64,000 bases of DNA. Source: Chitinophagaceae bacterium (lineage in GTDB: Bacteria > Bacteroidota > Bacteroidia > Chitinophagales > Chitinophagaceae). The stretch is taken from contig PMSV01000024.1 of assembly GCA_003168265.1 (NCBI GenBank), positions 186,001 through 250,000 of the forward strand. Reading direction: 5' to 3'. Each line of letters begins with the position of its first letter. The stretch's first letter is position 1. Below, one piece after another: positions 27,224 to 38,100 of the stretch. Position numbers and translations under genes: made by a program. Below the pieces are notes generated by a model that saw nothing but the letters and a program-made list of their open reading frames with translations, made no database searches and had not been told where the DNA came from.

Positions 27224-30200
27224 ATGAAACCCCTTCTCTTTATTTTATTTTTTATTTTCTGTGCCTGCCTGATTTCCTGCAAGCAAGAAAAAACCCAAAA
27301 GGCGGAGCCCTCGCCAGCCCCCATTTTCGAACTGATGCAGAATACGGGTATCGATTTTAATAATAAAGTGGTGGACGGTCAAATAGAAAACAGTTTTCTT
27401 TTTCGGAATTTTTATAATGGGGGCGGAGTAGCGATTGGGGATATCAATAACGACGGGTTGCCGGATATTTTTTTTACCTCCAATTCAGGCGCCAATAAAT
27501 TGTACCTCAACAAAGGCGATTTCAAGTTTGAAGACATTACTGCGAAGGCCGGGATTATTCAGGACGATAAATGGAATACGGGAGTGACCTTTGTCGATAT
27601 CAATGGCGATGGATGGCTGGATATCTATGTTTGCACCTCCGGGCATATGAAGACCGGGAACAGGAAAAACAAGCTCTATATCAACAATCACGATAACACA
27701 TTTACTGAAGAAGCCGCTAAATACGGATTGGATATTTCTGCTTACACGACCCAGGTTTCTTTTTTCGATTACGATGGGGACGGAGACCTGGATTGCTTTA
27801 TGATCAATAACAGCCCCATTCCCATCAATACATTGAATAATGCCAATCGTAGAGATCTCCCGGATGCTCAGTGGCCGGTTGCAGATTTTTTGAAGGGTGG
27901 AGGCGATCATCTGTATCGGAATGACAATGGCCATTTTACAGAAGTCACGAAGCAGGCAGGCATACACGGATCCCTGATCAGTTTTGGACTCGGAGTGTCG
28001 GTTGGGGATTTTAATGGAGATGGCTATCCGGATGTTTTTGTATCCAATGACTCTTATGAGCGCGATTATTTGTACATCAACCAGAAGAACGGCACTTTCA
28101 AGGACGAAATGGAGGATTGGTTTGGTCATACCAGCTTTTCCTCCATGGGAGCGGATATAGGTGACATAAATAACGATGGGTACCCGGAGATTTTCACCAC
28201 GGATATGTTGCCAAAGGACGATTATCGGCTAAAGACTTTAGGAGCCTTCGACAATATTGATCTTTATAACGCCAAGCTAAAAAGCGGTTTCTATCATCAA
28301 TACATGAAGAACTGCCTTCAGTTAAACAATCAAAATGGCAAATTTGCGGATATCGCCGATTACAGTGGGGTATCGGCATCGGACTGGAGTTGGGGTGCAT
28401 TGATGTTCGACATGGACAACGACGGTTACAACGATATTTTTGTTTGCAATGGCGTAAATAAGGATGTGACCAATCTCGATTTCATGGACTTTTTCGCCAA
28501 TGATGTCCTTCAAAAAATGGTGCTGACAGGAAAGAAGGATAGAATAGAAGAAATATTGAATAAAATACCTGTCAACCCGATGCTTCATAAAGCATTCCGG
28601 AATGAAGGAAACCTGAAATTCGAAGATATTGGCGAAGCCTGGGGTTTTACACAAAAATCCTTTGCAAATGGCGCTGCATATGCGGATCTGAACAATGATG
28701 GAAGTTTAGACCTTGTAATAAACAATGAAAATGGCCCTGCATTCATCTATAAAAACAATTGCCGGGAAATTAATAAAAATAATTATATCGGAGTTTTCCT
28801 GAAGGGGAAGGGGAAAAACACTTTTGCGATTGGGGGTAAGATCGAGGTGTACAAGGACAAGCAAATTTTTTATCGGGAGGTGGTGCCGAGCAGGGGCTTT
28901 CAATCCTCCGTAGATTACAGGCAAATCATCGGACTGGGAAAAATCACGCAGTTGGATTCTATGGTAATCATGTGGCCGGATCGAACGATTACAAAATTGA
29001 TCCACCCTGAAATCAATAAGACAATTACCATTGAGGAGGCGGACAGCAAGAATTTCGCCAAGCCTGCGCCCAAAATCGATTCTTCAACCATGCAATTGCA
29101 TCCCCTGAAAAGCAGTTTTGATAAGCACCAGGAAGCAAATAACATTGATTTTTATTTTGAGCGCAATTTGCCAAAAATGCTGTCCAGGGAAGGCCCGAAA
29201 GTGGCTGTCGGGGATGTAAACGGCGACGGCCTTCAGGATATTTATATCGGAGGTACTCCAGGCCACCCGGGTCAATTATATATACAGACAACAGAAGGTG
29301 AATTTGTAAAAAAAGCCGAACCCATTTTTGATCAGTACACAGATTTTGAGGATGAAGCCGTTTTGTTCTTTGATGCAGATGGCGACGGGGATCTGGATCT
29401 GTATGTAGGCCCCGGAGGGAATGCACAATTGCCTATGAGCAGGCAAATGCAGAATCGCCTATATAAAAATGATGGAAAGGGAAATTTTACATTGGATGCA
29501 ACGGCATTTCCCTATAACCCCGATGGAATGAACACGGCGGTGGCGGTGGCCTATGATTTTAATCATGATGGTTATCCCGATCTTTTCATCGGAGGCCGAA
29601 GCAAACCAAGGGGATATGGCATATCCCCCCGAAGTTTTCTGTTTGTAAATGATGGCAAAGGTCATTTTACGGATATAGCCAAAACCAAGAACCCGGATAT
29701 CGCAAATATAGGAATGGTCACTGCTGCGGTTTGGGCCGATATAACCGGGGACAAAGAAAAGGAATTGGTGATTGTAGGAGAATGGATGTCGCCTCGTGTA
29801 TTTTCATTTAATAAAGACCATTTTGATGAAATCAAGACCAACCTGTCGGGAATGCTTGGTTGGTGGGAATCTTTGGCGGTAGCCGATGTCAATAACGATG
29901 GAAAGCAGGACCTTATTCTTGGCAATGTGGGTGATAATTTTTATCTGCAGCCGGATTCATTAAATCCTGTAAAACTGTGGATCGAAGATTTTGACAAAAA
30001 CGGGATAAAGGACCCTGTCATGACCAGAACGATCAACGGAAAAGATATGCCCGTATTTCTAAAACACGATATGGAGGATGAGATACCCGTTTTAAAAAAG
30101 CAAAACCTCAAACATAGCGACTATGCAAAAAAATCCATTCAGGATTTATTTTCTCCGGAATTGTTAAATCAGGCATTGGTCAGGGAATTCAATTATACCA

Positions 30201-30583
30201 GCTCTGTAGTGGCAATCAATGAGGGAAATGGGATTTTCAGGATCCAAAAATTGCCGGCAATGGTTCAATTATCTTCTGTGAATGCAATACAAACAATCGA
30301 CCTCAACAATGATGGATATCAGGACCTGGTGATGGGGGGGAATGAATTTGGTTTTCTGCCTCAATTTGGCAGGTTGGATGGAAGTTTTGGTCATGTGCTG
30401 ATGAACAATGGCAAGGGGCAGTTCACCTGGGTGAACCCCAAATTTTCCGGGCTTCAATTACCGGGACAGATCAGGGATATTGGGAAAATAACAGACCCGG
30501 TCAGTGACTATTTGCTTTTTCTGCGAAACGATGAATATCCGGCATTATACCTTGTCAATAAGCACAAAAAACCAATACCTTAA
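27224..30583 (+). CDS. Large FG-GAP/VCBS lipoprotein with ASPIC/UnbV domain, paralog 1
   Basis: A 1119-residue surface-type lipoprotein (lipobox CLISC). Seven repeats of the form DxNxDGxxDIF (first: GDINNDGLPDIFF near residue 75; seventh: ADLNNDGSLDLVINN) fit one seven-bladed calcium-binding propeller. An ASPIC/UnbV domain follows at about residues 520-605 (RGFQSSVDYRQIIGLG, then MVIMWPDRTI). Six more such repeats from about 659 to the end suggest a second propeller. A block between blades five and six (NCLQLNNQNGKF, then SASDWSWG) is shared with two paralogs downstream. Binding of glycan or protein at the cell surface for the adjacent SusCD pair is inferred; the ligand is unknown. Confidence 0.88.
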   Translation: MKPLLFILFFIFCACLISCKQEKTQKAEPSPAPIFELMQNTGIDFNNKVVDGQIENSFLFRNFYNGGGVAIGDINNDGLPDIFFTSNSGANKLYLNKGDFKFEDITAKAGIIQDDKWNTGVTFVDINGDGWLDIYVCTSGHMKTGNRKNKLYINNHDNTFTEEAAKYGLDISAYTTQVSFFDYDGDGDLDCFMINNSPIPINTLNNANRRDLPDAQWPVADFLKGGGDHLYRNDNGHFTEVTKQAGIHGSLISFGLGVSVGDFNGDGYPDVFVSNDSYERDYLYINQKNGTFKDEMEDWFGHTSFSSMGADIGDINNDGYPEIFTTDMLPKDDYRLKTLGAFDNIDLYNAKLKSGFYHQYMKNCLQLNNQNGKFADIADYSGVSASDWSWGALMFDMDNDGYNDIFVCNGVNKDVTNLDFMDFFANDVLQKMVLTGKKDRIEEILNKIPVNPMLHKAFRNEGNLKFEDIGEAWGFTQKSFANGAAYADLNNDGSLDLVINNENGPAFIYKNNCREINKNNYIGVFLKGKGKNTFAIGGKIEVYKDKQIFYREVVPSRGFQSSVDYRQIIGLGKITQLDSMVIMWPDRTITKLIHPEINKTITIEEADSKNFAKPAPKIDSSTMQLHPLKSSFDKHQEANNIDFYFERNLPKMLSREGPKVAVGDVNGDGLQDIYIGGTPGHPGQLYIQTTEGEFVKKAEPIFDQYTDFEDEAVLFFDADGDGDLDLYVGPGGNAQLPMSRQMQNRLYKNDGKGNFTLDATAFPYNPDGMNTAVAVAYDFNHDGYPDLFIGGRSKPRGYGISPRSFLFVNDGKGHFTDIAKTKNPDIANIGMVTAAVWADITGDKEKELVIVGEWMSPRVFSFNKDHFDEIKTNLSGMLGWWESLAVADVNNDGKQDLILGNVGDNFYLQPDSLNPVKLWIEDFDKNGIKDPVMTRTINGKDMPVFLKHDMEDEIPVLKKQNLKHSDYAKKSIQDLFSPELLNQALVREFNYTSSVVAINEGNGIFRIQKLPAMVQLSSVNAIQTIDLNNDGYQDLVMGGNEFGFLPQFGRLDGSFGHVLMNNGKGQFTWVNPKFSGLQLPGQIRDIGKITDPVSDYLLFLRNDEYPALYLVNKHKKPIP

Positions 30584-30638
30584 TTTTATGGTTTCAGATA
30601 TGCAACCGGGTTACAAGCGTTAAAACTGAAAGCCTCCC

Positions 30639-33600
30639 ATGACCCCAAATTTTCGGAATATTATTTCATTCATCTGGTGCCTGGTTGGGTTATCCGCCTG
30701 CGTTTCCAATGCTAAAAAGGAAGAGCCTTTTTTTGAAGTATTGGATAGCGCGAGAACAGGGATCAATTTCAGCAACAGGCTGACTCCGACCGAGCAGTTC
30801 AATATATTCAAGTACATGTACTATTATAATGGCAGCGGGGTCGGAGCAGGTGATTTTAACAATGACGGAAAGATAGATTTGTTTTTTGCAGCCAATCAGG
30901 GAGACAATAGATTGTATCTCAATCAAGGCAATCTTCAGTTCAAAGATGTCACGAAGGAGGCCCAAATTCCGGAGGATGGAGGATGGTCGACAGGAGTTTC
31001 AGTCGTAGATATCAATAATGACGGACTGCTCGATATCTATATATGCAGGGTAGGTAATCATGAGTCCCTGCATAGCCATAATCAATTATTGATATGCCAG
31101 GGGATTGATAAAAATGGAGTTCCCTTTTATAAAGATGAAGCCAAGGAATATGGCCTGGATTTTTCCGGTTTTAGCACCCAGGCCGTATTCATTGACTACG
31201 ATATGGATGGGGATCTGGATATGTACCTTTTGAATCATTCCATCCATCAGAACAGCACTTTCGGCCCCAGGGATGAAAAATTGCACAATTATAACCCGCT
31301 TTCCGGAGACCGGTTATTCAGAAATGACGGCAATAACAAATTTACAGACGTTACAAAGGAATCCGGCATCAATAGTTCTGTATTGGGATATGGTTTGGGG
31401 ATAGTGGCATCAGATATCAATCTGGATGGCTACCCTGATTTATATGTTTGCAATGATTTTCATGAAAACGATTACTTGTACATCAATCAGAAAAACGGGA
31501 CATTCAGGGATGAGATGAAGGATCATATCATGCACACGAGCAAATTTTCAATGGGGGTGGATGTGGCTGATGTTACAAATGATGGGTTTCCCGAAATCAT
31601 GAGCGTGGACATGATGCCCTATGACCCCTATGTATTAAAGAAATCGGAAGGGGAAAATGAGCTGGATGTCTTTAATCTCCGCATTAACCTGGGATATAAT
31701 TATCAATATACCCGTAACAATCTGCAATACAACCGCCGAAATGGGATGTTCAGTGAGGTTGGACTTTATACCGACCTGGCGGCAACGGACTGGTCCTGGT
31801 CTCCGCTTTGGTTTGATTTTGATAATGATGGGTTAAAGGATTTGTTTATCTCGGATGGCATACCCAAAAGGATGAATGACATCGATAATATCAACTTTAT
31901 TTCCAATGAGGAAATTCAAAATAAGATGCGATCGGCGGACCCCGGACACTTGGATCTTGATTTGATAAATAAATTTCCACAGATCAAAATCCCCAATAGA
32001 TTTTATAAAAATAGCGGCAATCTGCAATTCACTGATATTGCCGACCGGATTGAAAATGCAAAAAGCGGTTATTCAAACGGAGCTGTTTACGCAGATTTTG
32101 ATAATGACGGGGACCTTGATGTTGTTGTAAATAATTTAAATGAACCCGCGCTGTTCTACGAAAACAAAAGCAATGATAAAAAACAAAAGGCCTTTGTAGA
32201 AATCAAATTGAAAGGCCCTGAGAAAAATATAAATGCAGTGGGGTCTAAGGTGGTTATATATACCCATGGGGAGATACGCACTTATGAAAAATATCCTGTG
32301 AGGGGATTTTTATCCAGTGCAGAGACTCCGGTTCATATTGGCCTCGATAAGACCCAGGTGGACTCTGCTTTCCTGATATGGCCGGATAATAGCTTTCAAC
32401 GCATCGATCTGAACCCGGCTATCCCATGGATGAACGTTGCCTATGTAAAAAACCTTCCCAAATTTGATTATCGGATGATCACTGATCACTGGAAAAAAGA
32501 GGCTAAACCGATGAAGGATATTACATCGGCAACCAAACTCCTGTATAAATCTGAAGAGAATGATTTTCATGAATTTGACCGGGAGCCTTTGATACCCCAT
32601 TTGCTATCTACAGAAGGACCGGCGCTAGCCGTTGGTGATTTAAACGGCGATGGTTTGGAAGATGTTTTTCTCGGCTCCTCCAAGGGGAAAAAAAGCGTCA
32701 TTTTTTTCCAGGATAAATCCGGGAAGTTCATTAAGACAAATCAAGTGGATATTGAGGCAGACAGTTTGTTTGAGGATATAGATGCGTGCATTGTGGATGT
32801 AAATCATGATGGATATCCCGACCTGGTAGTGGCAAGCGGAGGAAATGAATTCTATGCCCCGGATATCCATCTTAGCCCAAGGGTTTATCTGAATAACGGG
32901 AAAGGGAAATTCATAAGGAAAAATAATGCTTTTGACAGTTTGTTCATAAATGCCTCCTGTGTGGCAGATTATGATTTTAATGGCGATGGTTATCCTGATT
33001 TATTCATTGGCGGGAGATCAGTGCCCAACCAGTATGGCGAAACCCCAAGATCCTATCTGTTGCTAAATGACGGTACGGGTCATTTCACCGATGTAACCGA
33101 AAAATACAGCAAGGAGCTTTCGCATATAGGCTTTGTGACCAAAGCGCTTTGGTTTGACCTGGATAAGGACGGGAAGAAGGATTTGATCCTGTCTTTGGAA
33201 TGGGGGGGCATAGTAGCATTCATGAACCATTCCGGCTCTTTTTCGAAAAAATTGCTTACTGAAAAAAAGGGATGGTGGAATTTCATATTACCCGTGGATT
33301 TGAACCATGATGGAAATATAGATCTTATAGCCGGCAATCTCGGACTGAACAGCAAGCTCAAGGCTTCTGAAAAAGAACCTGTCCGCATGTACTATTCGGA
33401 TTTTGGAGGAAACGGGAGAAAGGAACAAATACTGACTTATTTCCTGGCTGGCCGGGAGATTCCATTTGCTACCAAAAGTGAATTGGAAAGGCAGATTCCC
33501 GATATAAAAAAGCAATTTTTATATGCTGAAGATTTTGCGAAAGCCTCGCTGCCTGATATTTTTTCGCCCTACAAGCTGAATAACGCAAAAATCCTCACAG

Positions 33601-33974
33601 CAGATTATTTTGCCAATGCCGTGCTGATCAATGATGGCAATTTGAATTTTTCGGTAAAGGCTTTGCCCTGGGAAGCTCAATTTTCGCCCTACAAAGACGC
33701 AGTAATAGTGAATGCCAACGATGATAGTCTGCCTGATATTTTGATCTTTGGCAATTATTATGAAAACAATATTCAGATGGGGAGGTACGATGCGGATTTC
33801 GGAACGATTTTGATCAATAAGGGAAATGGCGTATTTAATGTAGAAACGATTAATGGTTTACAGGTTAAAGGACAGGTCAGGCATATCCGTAAAATAAAAA
33901 TTGCTAATAAAGAATCCTTTATCCTGGCAAGGAACAATGATAGTACCATGGTAATGCAATTTGCCAGGCCATGA
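30639..33974 (+). CDS. Large FG-GAP/VCBS lipoprotein with ASPIC/UnbV domain, paralog 2
   Basis: A 1111-residue homolog of the preceding gene and the most divergent of the three. Its signal ends in VGLSAC. It has seven repeats (GDFNNDGKIDLFF near residue 70 to ADFDNDGDLDVVVNN), the ASPIC/UnbV domain (about 517-600: RGFLSSAETPVHIGLD, then FLIWPDNSF) and six C-terminal repeats from about 660 (GDLNGDGLEDVFLG). Some repeats have lost calcium ligands (NANDDSLPDILIFG). It starts 55 bases after paralog 1 on the same strand, and the two are likely co-transcribed. Confidence 0.87.
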   Translation: MTPNFRNIISFIWCLVGLSACVSNAKKEEPFFEVLDSARTGINFSNRLTPTEQFNIFKYMYYYNGSGVGAGDFNNDGKIDLFFAANQGDNRLYLNQGNLQFKDVTKEAQIPEDGGWSTGVSVVDINNDGLLDIYICRVGNHESLHSHNQLLICQGIDKNGVPFYKDEAKEYGLDFSGFSTQAVFIDYDMDGDLDMYLLNHSIHQNSTFGPRDEKLHNYNPLSGDRLFRNDGNNKFTDVTKESGINSSVLGYGLGIVASDINLDGYPDLYVCNDFHENDYLYINQKNGTFRDEMKDHIMHTSKFSMGVDVADVTNDGFPEIMSVDMMPYDPYVLKKSEGENELDVFNLRINLGYNYQYTRNNLQYNRRNGMFSEVGLYTDLAATDWSWSPLWFDFDNDGLKDLFISDGIPKRMNDIDNINFISNEEIQNKMRSADPGHLDLDLINKFPQIKIPNRFYKNSGNLQFTDIADRIENAKSGYSNGAVYADFDNDGDLDVVVNNLNEPALFYENKSNDKKQKAFVEIKLKGPEKNINAVGSKVVIYTHGEIRTYEKYPVRGFLSSAETPVHIGLDKTQVDSAFLIWPDNSFQRIDLNPAIPWMNVAYVKNLPKFDYRMITDHWKKEAKPMKDITSATKLLYKSEENDFHEFDREPLIPHLLSTEGPALAVGDLNGDGLEDVFLGSSKGKKSVIFFQDKSGKFIKTNQVDIEADSLFEDIDACIVDVNHDGYPDLVVASGGNEFYAPDIHLSPRVYLNNGKGKFIRKNNAFDSLFINASCVADYDFNGDGYPDLFIGGRSVPNQYGETPRSYLLLNDGTGHFTDVTEKYSKELSHIGFVTKALWFDLDKDGKKDLILSLEWGGIVAFMNHSGSFSKKLLTEKKGWWNFILPVDLNHDGNIDLIAGNLGLNSKLKASEKEPVRMYYSDFGGNGRKEQILTYFLAGREIPFATKSELERQIPDIKKQFLYAEDFAKASLPDIFSPYKLNNAKILTADYFANAVLINDGNLNFSVKALPWEAQFSPYKDAVIVNANDDSLPDILIFGNYYENNIQMGRYDADFGTILINKGNGVFNVETINGLQVKGQVRHIRKIKIANKESFILARNNDSTMVMQFARP

Positions 33975-33979
33975 GTGAA

Positions 33980-34924
33980 TCAATAAACCGGAGCGTAAAT
34001 TTTAGTTGTCCATTTGCCCGAATCGGCTTCCTGAAGCCTATCGGTGATCAATAATTGATAGGGAATGGCAACGGAAGTTTTTGCATAATCCAGAAAGAAT
34101 AATTTCATTTGTCTGAACGCTTCCCTGATTGAAGAATCTCCGCCACTAACCATTGAAGTCATATAATGTCCGGGGACCATTCTTTCCTGTGAAATGCCGT
34201 CTTTCCCTGCAAATGCCGAATTTGGAAGTGATTTGTTAATAGGGATTGCCACGATTGCCACAAATGCGGAATCTTTTTCCGTGATGTTCAGCATAGGATG
34301 ATCCATTTCCACAGCGTCCTGCCGGGATATAAATGCCCGAAGTTTTCTAATTTGTTCATAAACATCAACGGTAACCGGATATTTCTTAAAACTTTTTTGA
34401 GTGGTAATTAATACGGTATCCATAGTGGTTGTCAACTCTATTTTTGACCCATATATGTTTTCTTTTTTCTTTACGTAGGCGCAAAACCTATCCAGGATTT
34501 CTGCCATATTTTTTTTCAAATCCCAGGCCCTCTTATATTGTGAAATTCTTTTTATTGGGTTCCAGCCGGCGGCAATTTTGAATTGCCATTGAATTGCGCT
34601 GGAATCATAGGGGATGCCCACTATATTTATGATACTCTGTATTTCTGTGCCGTCTTTTTGCCTGATTTTGATTTCCATTGCAGTAGGCACTTCTTTCCCA
34701 ATTTGAAAGCTGTCTCCTTTATAAAAAAAGGAGTTCTGCGCTTCCCTTTCAATGGGGAACCAGGATTTCCATTTCCCCTCGTTACAAATTGTCCTGTAAA
34801 CGGCATTGGGAACACAATTGACTATAGAAATTTTGGAAACAACTATTTCTTTTGGAATAAACACATAAACAAATCCGACAAATAAAACTATTGCGGCCAT
34901 GAAGGCGAGAATCCACTTATTCAT
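33980..34924 (-). CDS. Membrane-anchored SRPBCC plus GyrI-like domain protein
   Basis: A 314-residue protein with one N-terminal membrane segment (about residues 4-22: ILAFMAAIVLFVGFVYVF). A region resembling an SRPBCC/polyketide-cyclase-like fold follows (about 30-150: VPNAVYRTICNEGKWKSWFP), then a GyrI-like/AraC effector-binding domain (about 160-314: FKKYPVTVDVYEQIRKLRAFI, then PGHYMTSMVSGG). Proteins of this plan occur in Bacteroidota and bind small hydrophobic ligands by analogy; the actual role is unknown. It lies on the opposite strand, converging on FG-GAP paralog 2 and divergent from paralog 3, so it interrupts that gene series. Confidence 0.75.
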   Translation of the reverse strand: MNKWILAFMAAIVLFVGFVYVFIPKEIVVSKISIVNCVPNAVYRTICNEGKWKSWFPIEREAQNSFFYKGDSFQIGKEVPTAMEIKIRQKDGTEIQSIINIVGIPYDSSAIQWQFKIAAGWNPIKRISQYKRAWDLKKNMAEILDRFCAYVKKKENIYGSKIELTTTMDTVLITTQKSFKKYPVTVDVYEQIRKLRAFISRQDAVEMDHPMLNITEKDSAFVAIVAIPINKSLPNSAFAGKDGISQERMVPGHYMTSMVSGGDSSIREAFRQMKLFFLDYAKTSVAIPYQLLITDRLQEADSGKWTTKIYAPVY

Positions 34925-35110
34925 TTTGTTTGAAAGCTAGATAATTGGCGAAAGTAGCATATAAGAATTACAGTTTAACCAATGATTTGTAAAAATTTTA
35001 GCTGTCGGTTAAGGATTATAATTGCCGTTTATTTTTATTCTGATAAGCCTCCCGGCTTTGAAAATTGTGGTAATTTAGCAGACTTCACCAGATTGTAAAC
35101 GCTTGGTTTT

Positions 35111-38100
35111 ATGCGATTTATTCAGGACAAACTAAAAATGCTTGCAACGCTTTCATTAGCATGTTTGTTTGTTTCCTGCAAAACAAAAAACAGTGAGTTG
35201 AATCAGGATCCCCTGTTTCATTTAATGCCTGCCTCAGTGACTGGTATAAATTTTATCAATAAGGTCGAGAGCTCCGAAGAGTTCAATATTTTTAAATACC
35301 ATAATTTTTATAACGGAGGCGGGGTGGCGATCGGGGATGTGAACAACGATGGGAAACCGGATATATTTTTCACCTCCAACCAGGGTGAGAACAAACTCTA
35401 CATCAACAAGGGAAACTGGCAATTCGAGGATGTCACCGAGAAGGCCCACCTGAAAAGCAATCATCACTGGCATACCGGGGTTACAATGGCCGACGTAAAT
35501 GGTGACGGCTGGCTGGATATCTATGTTTGCAATGCCGGGATGGTACCGGGAGATGACCATGCCAATGAGCTCTATATTAACCAGCATGACGGTACTTTTA
35601 AAGAAGAGGCGCACCAGTATGGACTAGATGACAAAGGCGAGTCTACCCAGGCCATATTCTTCGATTATGATCATGACGGTGACCTGGACTGTTTTGTGCT
35701 GAATAACAGTCTTCGGTCGGTGGAGAGTTTCGGTTATGACAAAGGCATCCGGAATATCCGTGACCCTCTGAATGGGGATCGTCTGTACCGTAACGACGGC
35801 AATAAATTTGTGGATGTCAGCGCGCAGGCAGGCATTTATGGAAGCGAGATCGGCTTTGGGCTCGGTGTGACCGTCGGGGATGTCAATAATGACGGATGGG
35901 ATGATATCTATATTTCCAATGATTTTTTTGAGAGGGATTACCTGTATATCAATCAGCACGACGGAACTTTCAAAGAAGTAATCGATGACGCCATGGGCCA
36001 TATAAGCAATGGCTCGATGGGTTCCGATATGGTGGATATTAACAATGACGGATGGCTGGATATTTTTACTACGGAAATGCTACCAGAGGATGATTACCGC
36101 CTGAAGACCACGATCAAATTTGACGATTACAATGAACGCAATGCCCGCAACCAGCTTGATCTTCATTTTCAGTTCACGAGCAATTGCCTTCAGTTGAATA
36201 ATCATGACAATACGTTCAGCGAGATCGCTCAACTTTCAGGAGTGGATGCAACCGGGTGGAGCTGGGGGGCCCTCTGTTTTGATTTCGACAATGACGGATG
36301 GAAGGATATTTTCGTTTCCAATGGAATTTATAAAGATCTCACTGATCAGGACTTCCTGGAATATTTTTCCAATCCCGAAACCAAAGAAAAAATTACCAGC
36401 GGGGAATTCACGCTGAAGGATATTCTGGATAAGATACCCTCCGTCAAGACCCATAATTATGGGTTTCTAAACCAGAAAAACCTGCTGTTCAGGAATGCTT
36501 CTACAGAGCTGGGATTCTCCACGCCCACTTTCAGCAATGGGGCCGCTTATGGTGACCTGGACGGTGATGGTGACCTGGACCTGGTCATTAATAATGAGAA
36601 CGGTGAAGCCATGATCTATCGGAACATGACTTCTGAAAAATTGCACCGCCATTTTCTGAAAGTCAAATTGCAGGGCACGCGGCCCAATACATTCGGATTC
36701 GGAGCCAAAGTCACGGTGTCCACAAAGCAAAACAGGCAATTGCTGGAACAGATGCCCAGCCGTGGGTTTCAAAGCAGCGTTGATCCCGTACTGAATTTCG
36801 GCCTTGACCGGGAAAATCTGGTGGACAGCCTGGTGGTCCAATGGCCCGATGGGAGGATCCAAACCCTGGAAAACCTGCCGGTCGACACGGTGCTTGTCCT
36901 TGAACAAAGAAATGCTGTTCTTCCGGCGCCAAAAAAACCTGCAGAGATCAGGTCCCTATTTGCAAATACAGGGGCGGCGTTGATCAGGGGGAATGCCATG
37001 CACCGGGAAAATGAATACGATGATTTTGATGTGGAGAGCCTGATCCCCAAAATGCTTTCAACAGAAGGCCCGAAACTGGCAGTCGGCGATGTCAATGGAG
37101 ACGGCCTTGCCGATTTTTTTATGGGCAGCGCATCCGGAGACACGGGAAAGATATTCATCCAGCAAAAAGACGGGTCATTTCTGCAAAAATTCCAGCGGGC
37201 ATTCATTGAGGACAGGTACTGTGAAGATATCGGAGCGGCTTTCCTGGATGCTGATGGAGATGGAGACCAGGACCTGGTCGTGGCATCCGGGGGCAATCAA
37301 CTGCCCGAGGGCTCTAAAAACCTGGAAGCCCGTTTGTATTTAAATGACGGGAAGGGTAATTTCACAAGATCCACAATGGGATGGCCGGAAATTTCGATCA
37401 ATGCTTCCTGTGTCCTGATACTGGATTTTAACGGAGACGGGAAACCGGATATATTCATCGGCGGAAGAAATATCCCCGGCCATTATGGTATGCCGGCCTC
37501 CAGTGTCCTGCTGCAAAACATGGGCAATGGTGAATTTCGTGATGTAACCGCATCTATTGCTCCCGAACTGATTCATCTCGGCATGGTGACGGATGCCCAA
37601 TGGGTGGACCTGAACCATGACGGGACCGGGGAATTGGTCATTGTAGGAGACTGGATGCCGGTGACCATATTCAGAATGAGCAAGGGAATGCTCAAAAAAT
37701 CATATACCCTTCCGCATTCTTCAGGTTGGTGGAATTGCCTTACTGTGGCTGATGTCAACGGAGATGGCTATCCTGACCTGATCGGGGGAAATTTTGGGCT
37801 GAACTCCAGAATAAAACCAGATTCTGCACATCCCGCAAAACTCTATGTGGGTGATTTTGCGGGCAATGGAAGGACGGAATGTATTCCGGTTTATTATAAG
37901 ACGGATGGAAAGGCTTACCCCTATTTCATGAAGGGGGAATTGGAAGCGGAAATCCCTCAGTTGAAAAAGAAGCTTCTTCGTTTCAGCGATTATGCGGGTA
38001 AAAGCATTGATGAAGTATTTACAAAAGAGCAACTCAGCAATGCAATGGTACTGACAGTCGATCAGCCAAAGACCTGTGTTTTCCTGAACGATGGTAAGGG

